From contig NW_025062478.1 of NCBI RefSeq assembly GCF_000002995.4, forward strand, positions 11,342,001 through 11,406,000: DNA of 64,000 nucleotides. The letters run 5' to 3'. The notes under the pieces were generated by a model. It searched no databases. It was given only the letters and a program-made list of their open reading frames with translations, and was not told where the DNA came from. This document shows positions 11,068 through 23,020 of the stretch, one piece after another (position 1 is the first letter of the stretch; the number at the start of each line of letters is the position of its first letter). A program made the translations under genes and the position numbers. Origin of the DNA: Brugia malayi. Its lineage: Eukaryota; Nematoda; Chromadorea; Rhabditida; Onchocercidae.

Positions 11068-13429
11068 ATGTCTAAGGCAGACGAAGGACGTTTGATTCAT
11101 ATCGCCAAGAAACGTGAGCGTGCTAAGGAAGCTATCGAGCAAAGACGACGAAAACTGGAGGAAGAAACGAAGAATCGTAAGACTTCCTTTTTTTTTTTTT
11201 GATAAGGACATAATGTCCAATTGTGATTCATGCTAATTTTTAAATTATTAGTGCACGATGAGAGGACTTCGGTTGTTTCTTCATTTAAGCTTCTGATATT
11301 TCAGTGAAGTCAGGTATCACGACAAAATTCACCGCAAATTATGATGCTATAGAAGATTCTCTGAAAACAAGCACTGTTGGTCTGGTGACACTGGACGAAA
11401 TGCGAGAAAAGCAACGAGATGTGGTTGAAGCAAGGTTCTGCCCTGCCATCAATTTTTACCGTGGATTACTCCGATGTTTGATACTCATCAATATGAATAT
11501 TTTTCAAAATTTTGAATATACAATAATAACAGCTGCAAATAAAGCTAGAATTGGAGTGGATATTTTGAGAACCGAACGAGCAAGCTAGGATGTTGACCAG
11601 CCGTTTTGGTCATAGGTCAAGGTAGGGTAGAATCTCATATCATAATAGAAAATGCAGTGAGTGAAAGATATTGGATGTGAACTTTGATAATTCTGCAGGG
11701 AGTTGCAAAGAGCGGTTGAAGGTAATTCGAAGGAAGCTATTAGAAGTGCAGATAACGATAGTAAAGGTTGTCAAGTAAGTTCTAATATTATATCCCTTCA
11801 TATACATCATTGCTTTTATTCATCATATTTAAGTGAGAAATGATGATTGTAATTTAACGGCTTGCATTCATATATTATATTTGTGGAAGGTATTTACTTG
11901 GCTCCATTACCATATCATCAAGGAATTTGTCTTTAGTCCACGATTCACCATCACTCCATACTTAGATTTAGTGATCTTCCTGTGTGTACTTCCAGCCTCC
12001 TCAATTTTCCGTTCATTTTATGCATATTTAATGAATGTTGTAATTTCAGAAACGAGTGCTTTCGTTTGCATTCAGTGATGAAGATGAAGATGAAGAGGAT
12101 ACAGCGTCTGTGCCAATAGAAAAAAAAGTTGGCGTTTTGATGCTTATAGGACTTCGCTTACCACAAAATTGCCAGTTGCCAGTAGATGTATAATCTAATT
12201 TCAGCGAATGGGCATGGATCCAACGGTGGAGACAGCATTCCTTCCGGATCGTAACCGAGAAAAAGAGATGGCTAGGTAAGTTTGTGTTCACTTCATTGAT
12301 TTTTTAATAATAAATTTTCAAATGAATATGTATTAAAGGTTGAAGGAAGATCTCGCAAAAGAGTGGCAAGCATTGCAAGAGAAAGAGAAAAACGAGGAGA
12401 TCAATATTGCATTCGTTTATTGGGATGGCTCTAGTCATCGGAAGGACTTGAAAATGAAAAAAGGAAATACAATATCACAATTTCTTGTCCGTGCACTTGA
12501 AGTAATATTTCATACATTTTACCATCGTCACAACTTTTTCTTCCTCTCTAAGAGAAGAGAACCACTGAAATTCACCAGTTCAATCATACTTTTGCAGTTA
12601 TTGAAAAGGGAATTCAGTGAAACGCGGGCTGCTGTACCAGAGAGTTTGATGTTTGTTAAGGAGGATCTCATCATACCTCATTTCTACACGTTAGTTTTTT
12701 TTTTTATTCCATACTATCAATGGAAACGTAATTGTCAGAACTGAATCTGAATCTGTTACCTTTACTACCGATATTTAATGCATAATAACTACACATCATA
12801 TATTTTCCGCATATAGAATAAAGGGAATAGAATCCGTACAGGTATATCTGCAAATAAAAATGTCATCGTCTAGGTTCCAAGATTTCATTGTAACGAAAGC
12901 AATGGGAAAAACTGGTCCTCTCTATGAATTTGATGCCGCAGGGGAAATACGGCTAAGGCAGGATGCTGCTGTAGATTGTGGCGAATCTCATCCAGCCAAG
13001 GTATCATCAAAATTCACGATGTATAATTAGTATCAATGACTTCTTTTCATCTCTCTGCAGATTAATTGAGAACCGATTAATAATTTCAACATTAAAAATC
13101 TGTGTTTAAAAATCTTTAATCGATGCAGAAAAATAGTTAATGTGACAGATCAGCTTCATTCATATTTGTGCCTTGTGGTGTGTTCAGTTAATATGGCTTA
13201 AAGAAAAATACTAAAGACTTTTAGGCTTTAATGGAAAAGGAAAACAAACTTTAATGGAGAAGGGGCAAAAATCCTTAGTAAGAAAAACTAATCCATTGCA
13301 TTACTTTTTCAGGTTGTACTACGAAGTTGGTACGAAAAGAACAAACATATATATCCTGCATCTCGATGGGAAGCTTTTATACCTAACAAAGAATACAGAC
13401 GAACAATTGATGATCTCACCACCATTTGA
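11068..13429 (+). CDS. FAM50: FAM50/XAP5 family nuclear protein
   Basis: FAM50 proteins are nuclear and are found in the spliceosomal C complex; the precise molecular role is not settled. Nine exons: 11068-11176, 11305-11434, 11699-11774, 12050-12127, 12205-12275, 12339-12501, 12598-12689, 12874-13000, 13313-13429, giving 320 aa (human 339). The basic N-terminus ([20 protein letters not shown]) is followed by the family motif [23 protein letters not shown] (about residues 46-68), an acidic patch (SDEDEDEED) and [10 protein letters not shown]. The XAP5 domain follows, with [45 protein letters not shown] and the C-terminal [16 protein letters not shown]. Every junction keeps frame. It lies head-to-head with CWC15 and tail-to-tail with the ATP synthase b gene (390 bp apart). 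Confidence 0.96.
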
Positions 13430-13634
13430 AAACTCATGATAAATTTGTAGTGGTTTCGTGTTTTACGCCATGAATGCAACATTTATTAATCTTTGATAGA
13501 AACAGCTGATTTCAGCTTCATACATGTTCGTAGTCGTCACATATTCCCACTATCCACACTATGTTAGTGTTAGTATTGTTAACTTCACAATGGAGATAAG
13601 AAGCAGTTCACAGTACAAAAATTTTTGGGAAAAC

Positions 13635-13640
13635 TTTATT
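13635..13640 (-). terminator. Candidate poly(A) signal of ATP synthase b gene
   Basis: TTTATT on the + strand is AATAAA on the minus strand, about 180 nt past the stop codon. It is the canonical signal at a plausible distance, in the 390-bp gap between two convergent genes. Confidence 0.45.
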
Positions 13641-13819
13641 CACCAACAGAGGAAATCATTTAATTCATGCATACATATGAATATTCCTCCTTTCTAGTTT
13701 TTATCATATGGTTTCAAGACATTCGCATAATTCATTAGGACTATCACGGTATATCTTAGTTTATAATAACGTCCATCAAGGCCACATGTACCTAACACAT
13801 ATACGAAGAAAGATCCTAC

Positions 13820-15831
13820 TTATCGTTGTAAAGAAAGCCCCTTGAGCTGTTCGATACAGGTATCCATATATTTTTCCTTAATGTTCTCTTTATTATCCAT
13901 TATCTCTGATTGGACCTGCAAATCTTTTTCATTGATTTACAATATTACAGCGATACTTTTGGGCAATAGAATAAATGTACGCAATTTATTGTTAGTCAGA
14001 CAGAAGGTGGATCTCATATATTACCAAAAAGTGCATGAGATTTCACTAAAGCAGAAGTTAGGGAAGAGTTTAAACTTACCGATTTGATGATCCATTTTAA
14101 CATGTGGTCACGAGCGAAACTATATTTTACAGCTTCCGTTTCTTGTAAATAATCAAGGCGACGTTTCATCTCAGTAGTCAATCTCTCCACGTTTTTTCGA
14201 TAAGTTGACTCTAATTGAAGGGCCAAATTCTCTTTAAAGATTGCTGGATAGTACTCCTTCACAGCTGCATAAGCACTTCTTTCAGCTTTTGATGTCTAAA
14301 ATGAGATTCCAGCCTAGAAAACTACTGTCGGAGTCCTATCCCGAATCTGGGTGTCTGCGGAAATTATTCCATTTTTTCCTTTTTATAATAAAAAATCATT
14401 GCAGAATATTTCAATATAGGAAGGAATTTCAATAATAAAAAAAGGACTGCTCTATCAATACTTTATCACTGCTAGCACTGTGTTACTTATGCAGCATCTC
14501 ACCTCCTGAACTTCTCGAACTGCTTTGAAGTTATTGTCGATGATATCCAGGTATTTCTTTTCCACTTCTTTACAATTTTCATAGAAATATTTGTCCCATC
14601 GATCTGTAACAGTCCGGATTGTAAATAAGAAAAAAAGATGGTAGATGTTCCCAATATATAAAGCAAACTGTTCAATACAGAAAGTGGTGTAAAGTGGGAA
14701 ACGAAACAACAGAGTTACACGGTTTATCACTTTGAAATTTACTGCCATTTTCTCCAGCTCTACCGAATGAAAGCAACGGATAAAAAAAGTGTAAGTTCTG
14801 TTTCGAAAGGCAGGAACATATAAAAAATATTAGTGAAGAGACATTAAATAAGGAAATTTGCGAGGACTCACAGTTGAAGGCCCTGGAGAATATGTAATAG
14901 TAGAAGAGGAGGACCAAGATCTTCATTCTATCGTGGGCAATCTCAAATAGCCCCTTCGTATGCAGAAATGCATAAAGCATCGCGAAGAATACATATGGCC
15001 CTACAGAAGCATAAATTTATCAGTGTAGTATTATTAATGATGGAGAAATTATTAGATTACATAATCGAAATTAATGGGAAAAAAATTAGCCGCTGACATA
15101 GGCTCACTAAAAACCAAGATTTGTCACCAAAATTAAAACGCGCCGATTCTTAATGTGATTCCAAAGGAATCACAAGCACTCGTACCAAATCTTACTATTT
15201 CAGAAGTCTATAACACAGATTTCAAGAAAAATATTGGGTTTACCAGATGTCCCGGTGTATTTATGGAAATCATTCATAAATTTGTCTGGCACGATCAGAA
15301 GTCGCAATTTCGGCGGATACATACGCTTCACAGGATATGGATAATTCACCTAAGAATAGGTCATGAAGCAGTGAAAATCATACGTATCAATATCCTACTA
15401 CAACATTGTAAAATCCAATTTGATTCATCATACTGATAGAAGATAAGTATTCAAGGAACAAAACCAAAAAATATCTTTAAACATACCAAATCACGTTCCG
15501 GATATTCCTTGAAATCTTTTGGTATCTCTGGTAGAGGTGGGGGAATATACTGTTTCCCGATATCCCTCATAAAGGATATCGGAGCATGCGTCTCATCCTT
15601 CAGCGGGATTCCTATAAAACAATGACATACTACAATACAATGCTGACTAAGGAAATGAAGGTACTTGAAAGATTCGAATGCAAAAATCATAATCTAAGAG
15701 TTCAGTAATAAAAACGATGTATTATTAACAAGCCAACCTTGAAAACGACATTTCAGTTTCGTAAAAAATCCAATTTTTTCTGGTACATCTTTCCTTCCTA
15801 CTACATTGCTTCCTTGCTTCGCAGTGCTCAT
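13820..15831 (-). CDS. ATP5PB: Mitochondrial ATP synthase F0 subunit b (ASB/ATP5PB)
   Basis: Subunit b is the peripheral stalk of the mitochondrial F1F0-ATP synthase; it anchors F1 to the inner membrane. Seven exons in transcript order: 15831-15738, 15611-15487, 15349-15244, 15000-14872, 14603-14503, 14295-14080, 13915-13820, giving 288 aa from this ATG. Recognisable blocks are GIPLKDETHAPISFMRDIG, EYPERDLVNYP, then a hydrophobic segment (about residues 109-150, PYVFFAMLYAFLH.. and ILVLLFYYYIF), then the long charged helix RWDKYFYENCKEVEKKYLD and, in exon 6, LQLESTYRKNVERLTTEMKRRLDYL. This follows the nematode ASB pattern. The reading frame continues upstream of this ATG through a splice acceptor, so the true start may lie further 5' (see separate entry). 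Confidence 0.93.
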
Positions 15832-16110
15832 GAGAACATTAACTAAAGTTGCGAAATATTACAAAGTTTTATATCCATAACTTCAATTTTCACATCCCTC
15901 CTACACAAACCATTGTTTCGATCAATTATCAGGAACTTTGTTCTTTATTCCCACTTTACTTAAACGTCGCAGTGACGCATCAATGACACGATCAGCAAAT
16001 CGATGCGAGACAATGAAAAATGCTGAAGGGAAAGAGTTTACTTGTATATGTCGGTTGACTACGCCGTAAAATAGAAGCTTCCATGGGCCGAGTTCCGGCG
16101 GCCAATGCAT
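15832..16110 (-). other. Candidate 5' exon of ATP synthase b carrying the presequence
   Basis: On the minus strand an open frame starts at ATG 16110 and runs to a GTAAAG donor after 15960. A TTTAG acceptor before 15842 continues the same frame into the ATG-AGC start used above, reading ..SLRRLINVLMSTAKQ. That stretch is basic and hydroxylated with no acidic residue, as expected of a mitochondrial targeting sequence. An alternative is a shorter exon beginning after CCCTTCAG near 16027, reached by trans-splicing. The extension adds up to 54 residues. Transcript evidence would decide. Confidence 0.5.
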
Positions 16111-17716
16111 ACCGATTCAGCGCCATCACGAATCACAATACGACAGAGTAAAATACTGCAACATATTCGAATGAATGATGGCTTGTTGCTGCGCTGCGCG
16201 ACGGATTATGCACGAAACAAAATGCAAAATAGAAAAGCAATTAAAACAAATTCTAATAGATCATTCACTGATAATATTAAAGAATGCATATGGGCCTATT
16301 TACTAAATTCTTCTTAAAATCTAAGCTCGATTTTAAAGAGAACTTATGCTATTGAATGATTACAAGTAAATTTGGAAAAGAATAGTTGTCACGATAAATG
16401 AAATAAAGTAACACACGAGCATAAATGAATGAAAACAGAACAAACTGAAACTTCTATGAAACTTCGACCTTTCTTAAAATGATGCATATTAATATATAAT
16501 AAACAATTTTTGTCCACAATAATAACTTCCGTTCTGTTTAGACGTATTAACGCCAACATTAACGCCAAATGTACCACCACAAATGCAAGCGAACGTGTTA
16601 AATACGTTCACGAAATAAACGTACACATTCACGGAAAAAAAGATTGAAGTTCGCCATGATACTCATTCAGCGTAATACATTTCTCTATTTCTCACACGTC
16701 TCCCCACGCAAGTAATGATACAAGTGACAATATCGTGTCATTATCTCGGGACCATTTCTCGGACCGTCGTCGCTTTCCCGAGCGGATGGCCACAACGACA
16801 TCACTTCATCAGACTATACTGTCACTTTTCGAAGGAGTTAAACCGGGTAGAATTACGGGTAAATAATAAGTAGTGACAGGTAGAATATTCGAATAGAATG
16901 GATACTCAAACCAATTCACTCGACTGTTCCCGAGTTACCTGCCCACTTTACAGCTCAGGTACGGCCAACCGCAAAACACTTGGACCGTCTGCAAGACCGC
17001 TTGTATCGCTGATTTTCGGATTCCCTGAAGATTAGAGATCGGTAGGACATTGCTTCCAGTGTGCCGGGAAGTGGGAATGTATAAGCGAGATTTCTAAGCA
17101 AGACTTTGGGAGAACAGTACTGAGTGACAGTTCCGTTGCCCGTGTCCGGAAATAAACACAAGCGTACGTGTGTGGAGGAAAACACAAAAGTGGTAAGATG
17201 TATTGGTAGGAGTACAAGAAATTAGAGCAAGTTATTGTAAGAATGGGTTAGCATTTAACTATTACTCGAATTACTAATCTCTTCTAATAATTTCAACATT
17301 TAGTAGTACAATGTAAGCCAGCACCTCCAATCTCCAACATAATAGCAGTTAAAATTATACTAGCACTAATAAAATGTTCAACAGGAACGTTAGGTAATTG
17401 AACATGAAAAAAAAAGGACTGGAAACTTAACCAAAACATAAGTAATGCATTTATCAGTGTGAGTATCAGTGACCCATTTCTATGTAAAAGTAGTTTGTTG
17501 TTGTCAAGTTATTTGGTTGGTTTTATTATTCTGTGGATGATTATGATATTTCTTAGTATACGTATATGCCGTGTAGGAAGTATAGCTTTTCCAATTCTGT
17601 GTGACTTATGGACTTTTCAGGTCCTTTATTGGACTAAATGCAGTTATCTCGATACTTAGTGTTCACGTGCCATCGAGAAGGCTCATATTTCACTTACTAT
17701 AAATCATAAGATTGCT
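16111..17716. other. Intergenic region between divergent ATP synthase b and GDPGP1 genes
   Basis: No gene recognised in about 1.6 kb. Small open frames (for example near 16955-17217, minus strand) have no family motif. The promoters of the two divergent genes are expected here, but I could not pick out an element. Confidence 0.5.
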
Positions 17717-20700
17717 ATGCTTAGCGCTTCATCACAGAGCCGTCTGTTGGGCTCCGCTATTCAGGTGAAATCTATAAGTTAATGTATTGAGGTTGTCACA
17801 GAAAATTAGACTAGCTTGTATATCGACGACTCATTATCAGTTGAAGTTAAGGGAAAGGATAGAAAATTATATTGTATAATTGAGAAATATATTATTTTGA
17901 GACGTTGTGCGTGTAGTGAACATTGTGTTTATCATTAGAGTTGAGGACAGCTCGAAATAGTGGAAAAAACCGGCCGTGATGGGAAGCTATGTCATAATTA
18001 CCAAGTTGTTCATTTATACTATTTTTGCAACAATTCAAATTTCAGACACCTGTTAGCCAAGGTTGCATTTCGTCCGCTTCATTATTCTCTTATTCGGCAT
18101 CAAATTTTATTTACGATTTAAGGAATCCTCTATCAAATGATAATGAAGATTGCTCAAAAGTGAGTCAATTCTTTCAGACGTAAACATATTTTAGGACGAA
18201 ATACATTATTATATTGTATTAATATCGGTTTCTTATTTCAACCTGGAAGCTCTCGCTTTGAATTGCAGCAGTGTTTGTTCGTTTTCTTTCAAATAAGAAG
18301 CACTAGCCTGTTTATTTTGAGCCGACATTGTTTTCCAGAGTATTACTTCAACTTAAATATCTTTATTCGGGAGGGAGAGTATACTCAGCTGCATTCTTTT
18401 TTTCTTTCATCCACATTTCTTTATCCCGGTTTTCTTCTATAATATTTCTCTTACAAATACTTTGCTAATTTCTTCATATTACTTCGAAGAAAAGTTCACT
18501 GAATTATTCAGATTTCATAAATTAAGAGCTCATTGCAGTTCGAAGATATACTTATATCCAGATGGGAAGATGCTGAGAAGCGTAATGTATTGAACTATGA
18601 TCTAAACTGTATGTACAAACTGCTGGAGGGTGAATTCAACTTTTCGGTACAGGTTTGTTACCTTGATTTCTAATCAATTATTAAGCTACTCTTGAGTCCA
18701 ATGAAAGGTTCCAGTAAGTTGAGAAAAAGCGAGATATGTAACAGTTCGACCCATTGTGACATTGATCAGAAAACTTAGCTCTTACAATTCTCTTTTCTGG
18801 TACTTTTGTTTTCGTCTTTTGGTTGGTCTACATTATAGTAATATAGTAATTATGCAATACAATAATATGCTACAATTCAATGGAAAAAAATGATCAGATT
18901 ATTTAAATTGTTTATTGTCCCAATCACTGTTTCCAATCTTGGCTTCAAAACTAAGACTAATAAATTGATTGATGTCACGATATTAAGTATCGATATTCTT
19001 TGAGTGAGTCCGCTTTTATTTACTTAGTATTTATTACAAGTTCGACTGCATGGTACTTCTGGTTTGCAGAAGCAATGCAATTCTGGTCAGCAATACTTTT
19101 AATACACACACATATATACTTCCTTGAGACTGATGATAAAATGTGCAGGATGAGCATGTGTCATTTTTGAGAACCTGGTGTTTATCATTCATCATTTTTA
19201 ATAACATCAATTAAAGAAAAGTTTTTGGTCGACAATTAGTTCAAGAAAATTGTTGCTGCACAGTTTAGCGGAATTAATTGCAGTTTTTAGTGTAAAAGGG
19301 TTTTTATATCTAATATATAGGTGAATAAGTTAGAGAAAATCGATTTATTGTCTTCAGCTGAATGTTGAACGTGGAGAAAAGAGGCGTAAACCAATGCATT
19401 TCCGTGCATTACGTGAACCTTTTAGTAATCTGAGATGGAATTTCACAAAATTGAAAGAAGATGAGGTCAGTTTGTGATCAACATCAAGAATTAGTTATTG
19501 CCATCTTTTACAATTTTTTGAAATATAATTTTCTACGGCATATATGTATATATCCCTTTCTGTTATAAATCAACCGATCATGAGTGATTCAAGATAGAAT
19601 TTTTTTTAAGATACTTTTATATCTGCAACGCAAGGACCATTTACTAAGCAATGATACATCGGATTATCATGTTGTTGCAGTTAATGCTTCACCGCTTGCA
19701 AGAGGACATTCTTTGCTATTGCCATGCATAAATTGTTGTATACCACAGGTAAATTTCGCTCCACTTAATTGAAGGCAGTATTATTACTCAGAAAAGAAAA
19801 AATTTGGGCGCTATGTTTTCCAGATGGTGCGATCGTCAGTCCTGAATATATATCTTTTCTATTTTATGTTTTTTTTTTATTATGGGAAATGTGCGATGAT
19901 AGAAACTACGCATATTTTCCATAGGGACAAAAAAAAAAAAAAAAAAACAGCATGACTTTCAGTTTTTAAAATGAACCTATTAACTTTCTAAATGAAATAT
20001 TTTGCAGATCTTGTCCGAAGTAGCAGTTCGTTTGGCAACCGATATAATGCTTTTAGTGAGGGATAACTCCTTTCACATTTTATTCAACAGTCTTCTGGCG
20101 TTGGCTTCCATTAATCATCTACACCTTCATCTTTTAACCTGGCCATATGACTCTGACTTGATCAATCGCGTAAGCTTCTGTCCAACATCTTTATTCCTTC
20201 ATATCCTATTTCTTATCCTTTGTAGCACCTCTCAAGGCTAATGTAATATATCTTTTATTACATGTGTCGCTGTTATACATGATCAGTGAAGTGTATCGCA
20301 GTTAGGATTCGCTCTCTAAATCCTCACATTATTTTATCGTATGTAACAAAAAACTGAAGTGTCTAGTAAGTATAGCAGTAATATCGTAACTGATTTATAG
20401 AGGTGTGAACATCTCATCGATAATGTATATGTCGTCAAGCGCCCGATATGGTTTGCGTATGCTTTTGTCTTCCAGTTAACTGGTTCAGAGCAATATGAAA
20501 AGTTCGTTATGTAAGTCCAATACTTCATAAAAGGTGGGAAAGTGGAAGGAACAGAATACTTGTTCGTTTCCACTCGTCACAGAATTTTCGTTCTAATTCA
20601 CCAAAAGTTTCAATTTCAGGAATATAGCACGTTGTGCAGACTATCTAAGCACTCATGAAGTAGCGCACAATGTTTTTTTCTCACGTGCGCAACCACTAAG

Positions 20701-21726
20701 AACATCTGGCGCTATTCAATCGGAGGATAAAACAAATGTACTTCCACAACTTGTCACTGCATATATTTTCCCGCGTATTGCTGTTGTTGGTTTGTTCTTT
20801 ACATTTTTTACAGTTGTAATCATCAGCTTTCTCATATATTCCTGTTTTCCAAAAATTTTGCTAGTCTCTCTCAACTCTTCGTGCATTTTTCTAGTAGATA
20901 AGGTCGAAGAACGATGGTGAAAGATTGAAGAGATATTTGTATGGTGCCTTCCATGTGCTTCTTCAGGATGTTGAGAAGCTTAATTCTTGCTACATATTTT
21001 ATTTCTTGTATGCATAATGAAAAGGTTATATTTTTGATGATGATATTTTTAATGTTATATTGATATGTCATGTAAGTAAATAAACGTATTTATAGGAGCC
21101 AAACCGGTGAAAAGTTTCAGTCCAGCATCTTTGGAACTCTCGGGATGTTTGACTGCCTACAGTAAGTATTTATCTACTTTATCAAAAAATACTCGGTGAT
21201 ATTCATATTCTGTCGGACTATAGATTTTTTTCGTTGGCTTCTTTGCAGGGCAAGGTGTTGGAGTTAATTCATGCTTGGTACCTACAGTGTCTCCTTCAAA
21301 CATTTTGCAGCATATCAGTTTTTCGACACAGTCACTGAAGAGGGAGTGCTGCGCACAATAGACGAAGAGGCAACATTGCCTGACTCACGGTTCAATCAAA
21401 TTTGTTCCGAACTGAAACGACTTCTGTCAGGAAAAATGCTGGTCGAGCAGAGTACTGCTGACAAGATCGAGCCGGTAGGCTTTATTGATGTTATCATGAT
21501 TTTGTCTTGGATGAACTTGATTGCGCTTTTACTCCTGGAACTAGCTGATTAGTAGATTTGATCATAGATTTTCTAGCTATCGTCGTCAGAGCTAGAAGAA
21601 TTGCGCGATTCATTCCAAACATTCGAAATGCATTCGCCAAGGCGCTTCTTCCCTGCAGATGATCAACAATTTACATTCGAAGAAAAAGGAAAACCAACAA
21701 ACACCAACTCAGGAGCTTCTCTTTGA
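17717..21726 (+). CDS. GDPGP1: GDP-D-glucose phosphorylase (GDPGP1/VTC2-like, GalT-HIT family)
   Basis: The enzyme phosphorolyses GDP-D-glucose to GDP and glucose-1-phosphate, a quality-control step on nucleotide sugars. Eleven exons: 17717-17764, 18046-18159, 18539-18652, 19358-19465, 19611-19748, 20008-20169, 20401-20510, 20620-20789, 21096-21161, 21311-21474, 21577-21726; 447 aa (human 385). Key blocks: KPMHFRALREPFSNLRWNF, the substrate-site block VNASPLARGHSLLLP (about 148-162), and ASINHLHLHLLTW with the histidine-triad-like His211/213/215. AKPVKSFSPASLELSG follows. All junctions keep frame. The first two exons are assigned only from frame and splice signals and are less certain than the rest. 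Confidence 0.92.
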
Positions 21727-23020
21727 CAGCTGTTTCCCATGCTTCCTGCTTGCGTTTTTTTCTTCCTTTTTTTATATCGAATGTCTGTTTATTATAATGG
21801 AAGACAAAAAACAAAGGCAAACTTCTTACTCATTTGTGCCTTTCTGTAGCTACTTTGATGGTATTCAACACTATTGAAAACTTGTTGATACTGCAATCTG
21901 CTTATAGATAGATACCTTTTTTTATCTTTACCCTTCATTTTCGCTTCGATATATTGACAGAGCACTAGTTGACATGTTAAATAGATACACATTGCTGATT
22001 GAAGTGAGCATTTTCGTGGAAAGAACATGACTCGATCAAGTGCTGAAGATAATAGTAACACTTACATCTCTCGAATAGAAGGAATAACATGAGAAATTAT
22101 TATTGATAGCAGCAAGCCTAAGAAGATTAGCTGATTTTGTGTGGTGTAATTTAGGGCGTAAAAAGCTTACTACCAGTTTTCATTTATATTTAGTGCTAGG
22201 GAGGGAAATATGGTCTTTCTATATTTTCTGCTAAAAATACTATGCTAAGGCATATCCGTTCTTTCTTCATTGACCGAAATGAGTTTACCGCTTTATTTCT
22301 CCTGGCATACCATGTTTTGCACTTGTAAAAGTGCCCCGTCACTCTTTACTACTGCTTTTCTTTGCAGTAGGGAATAGTAAAAATTGACAGACTTCATTAT
22401 CAGTTCTTAACTTCCACGCGTTCTATGTTTAAAGTGCCTTCCTTTCAAGTTCCTTACAGATACCAATTCTTCGTTTGTTCCCACCATTCTGCTGTCAATT
22501 TCATTTTTTGATTTCGAGAATTAGGAATTTCTTAGATGTTAGATTGTTTTGTTTCCCATATGTGTGTGTCAGTATTATTTTCAGTCAAAGCCTATATTCA
22601 TATATGTATCCTCATCCGAAATGATATATGGATTGATTTTAATAATAAATCTACTTGATATTCATACTTGAAAAATCATACTTGAAATATTATCGCTTCT
22701 CCTTGCTATGGAGAAGCAACAGAAAAACTGACAGATCTTCACTATTGCTCATGCCTTTACTTCAGAGACACTCAACCATCATGAACTGCAGTGATCAGTG
22801 TGACTGCTGGAAATATTCACATCTCTTTTAAGATTCTCACCGGCAGCGAATACTGTGTCTTTACAAAAAGTGAGTAATTGCAGCACAATAAATCTGAGTT
22901 TTCCGAAAATCATCTAGCTATAGATTCGCCCTAAAAAATTCACAAATGTCGTCATCGTATTAAGTGAGGTAAAGACATTGTTATTCTGTTAATAATTGAA
23001 ATACACGAGGATTTAACGGA
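21727..23020. other. Convergent intergenic region
   Basis: About 1.3 kb between the 3' ends of the GDPGP1 and TMEM186-like genes. It should contain both 3'UTRs. No gene-like reading frame recognised. Confidence 0.5.
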
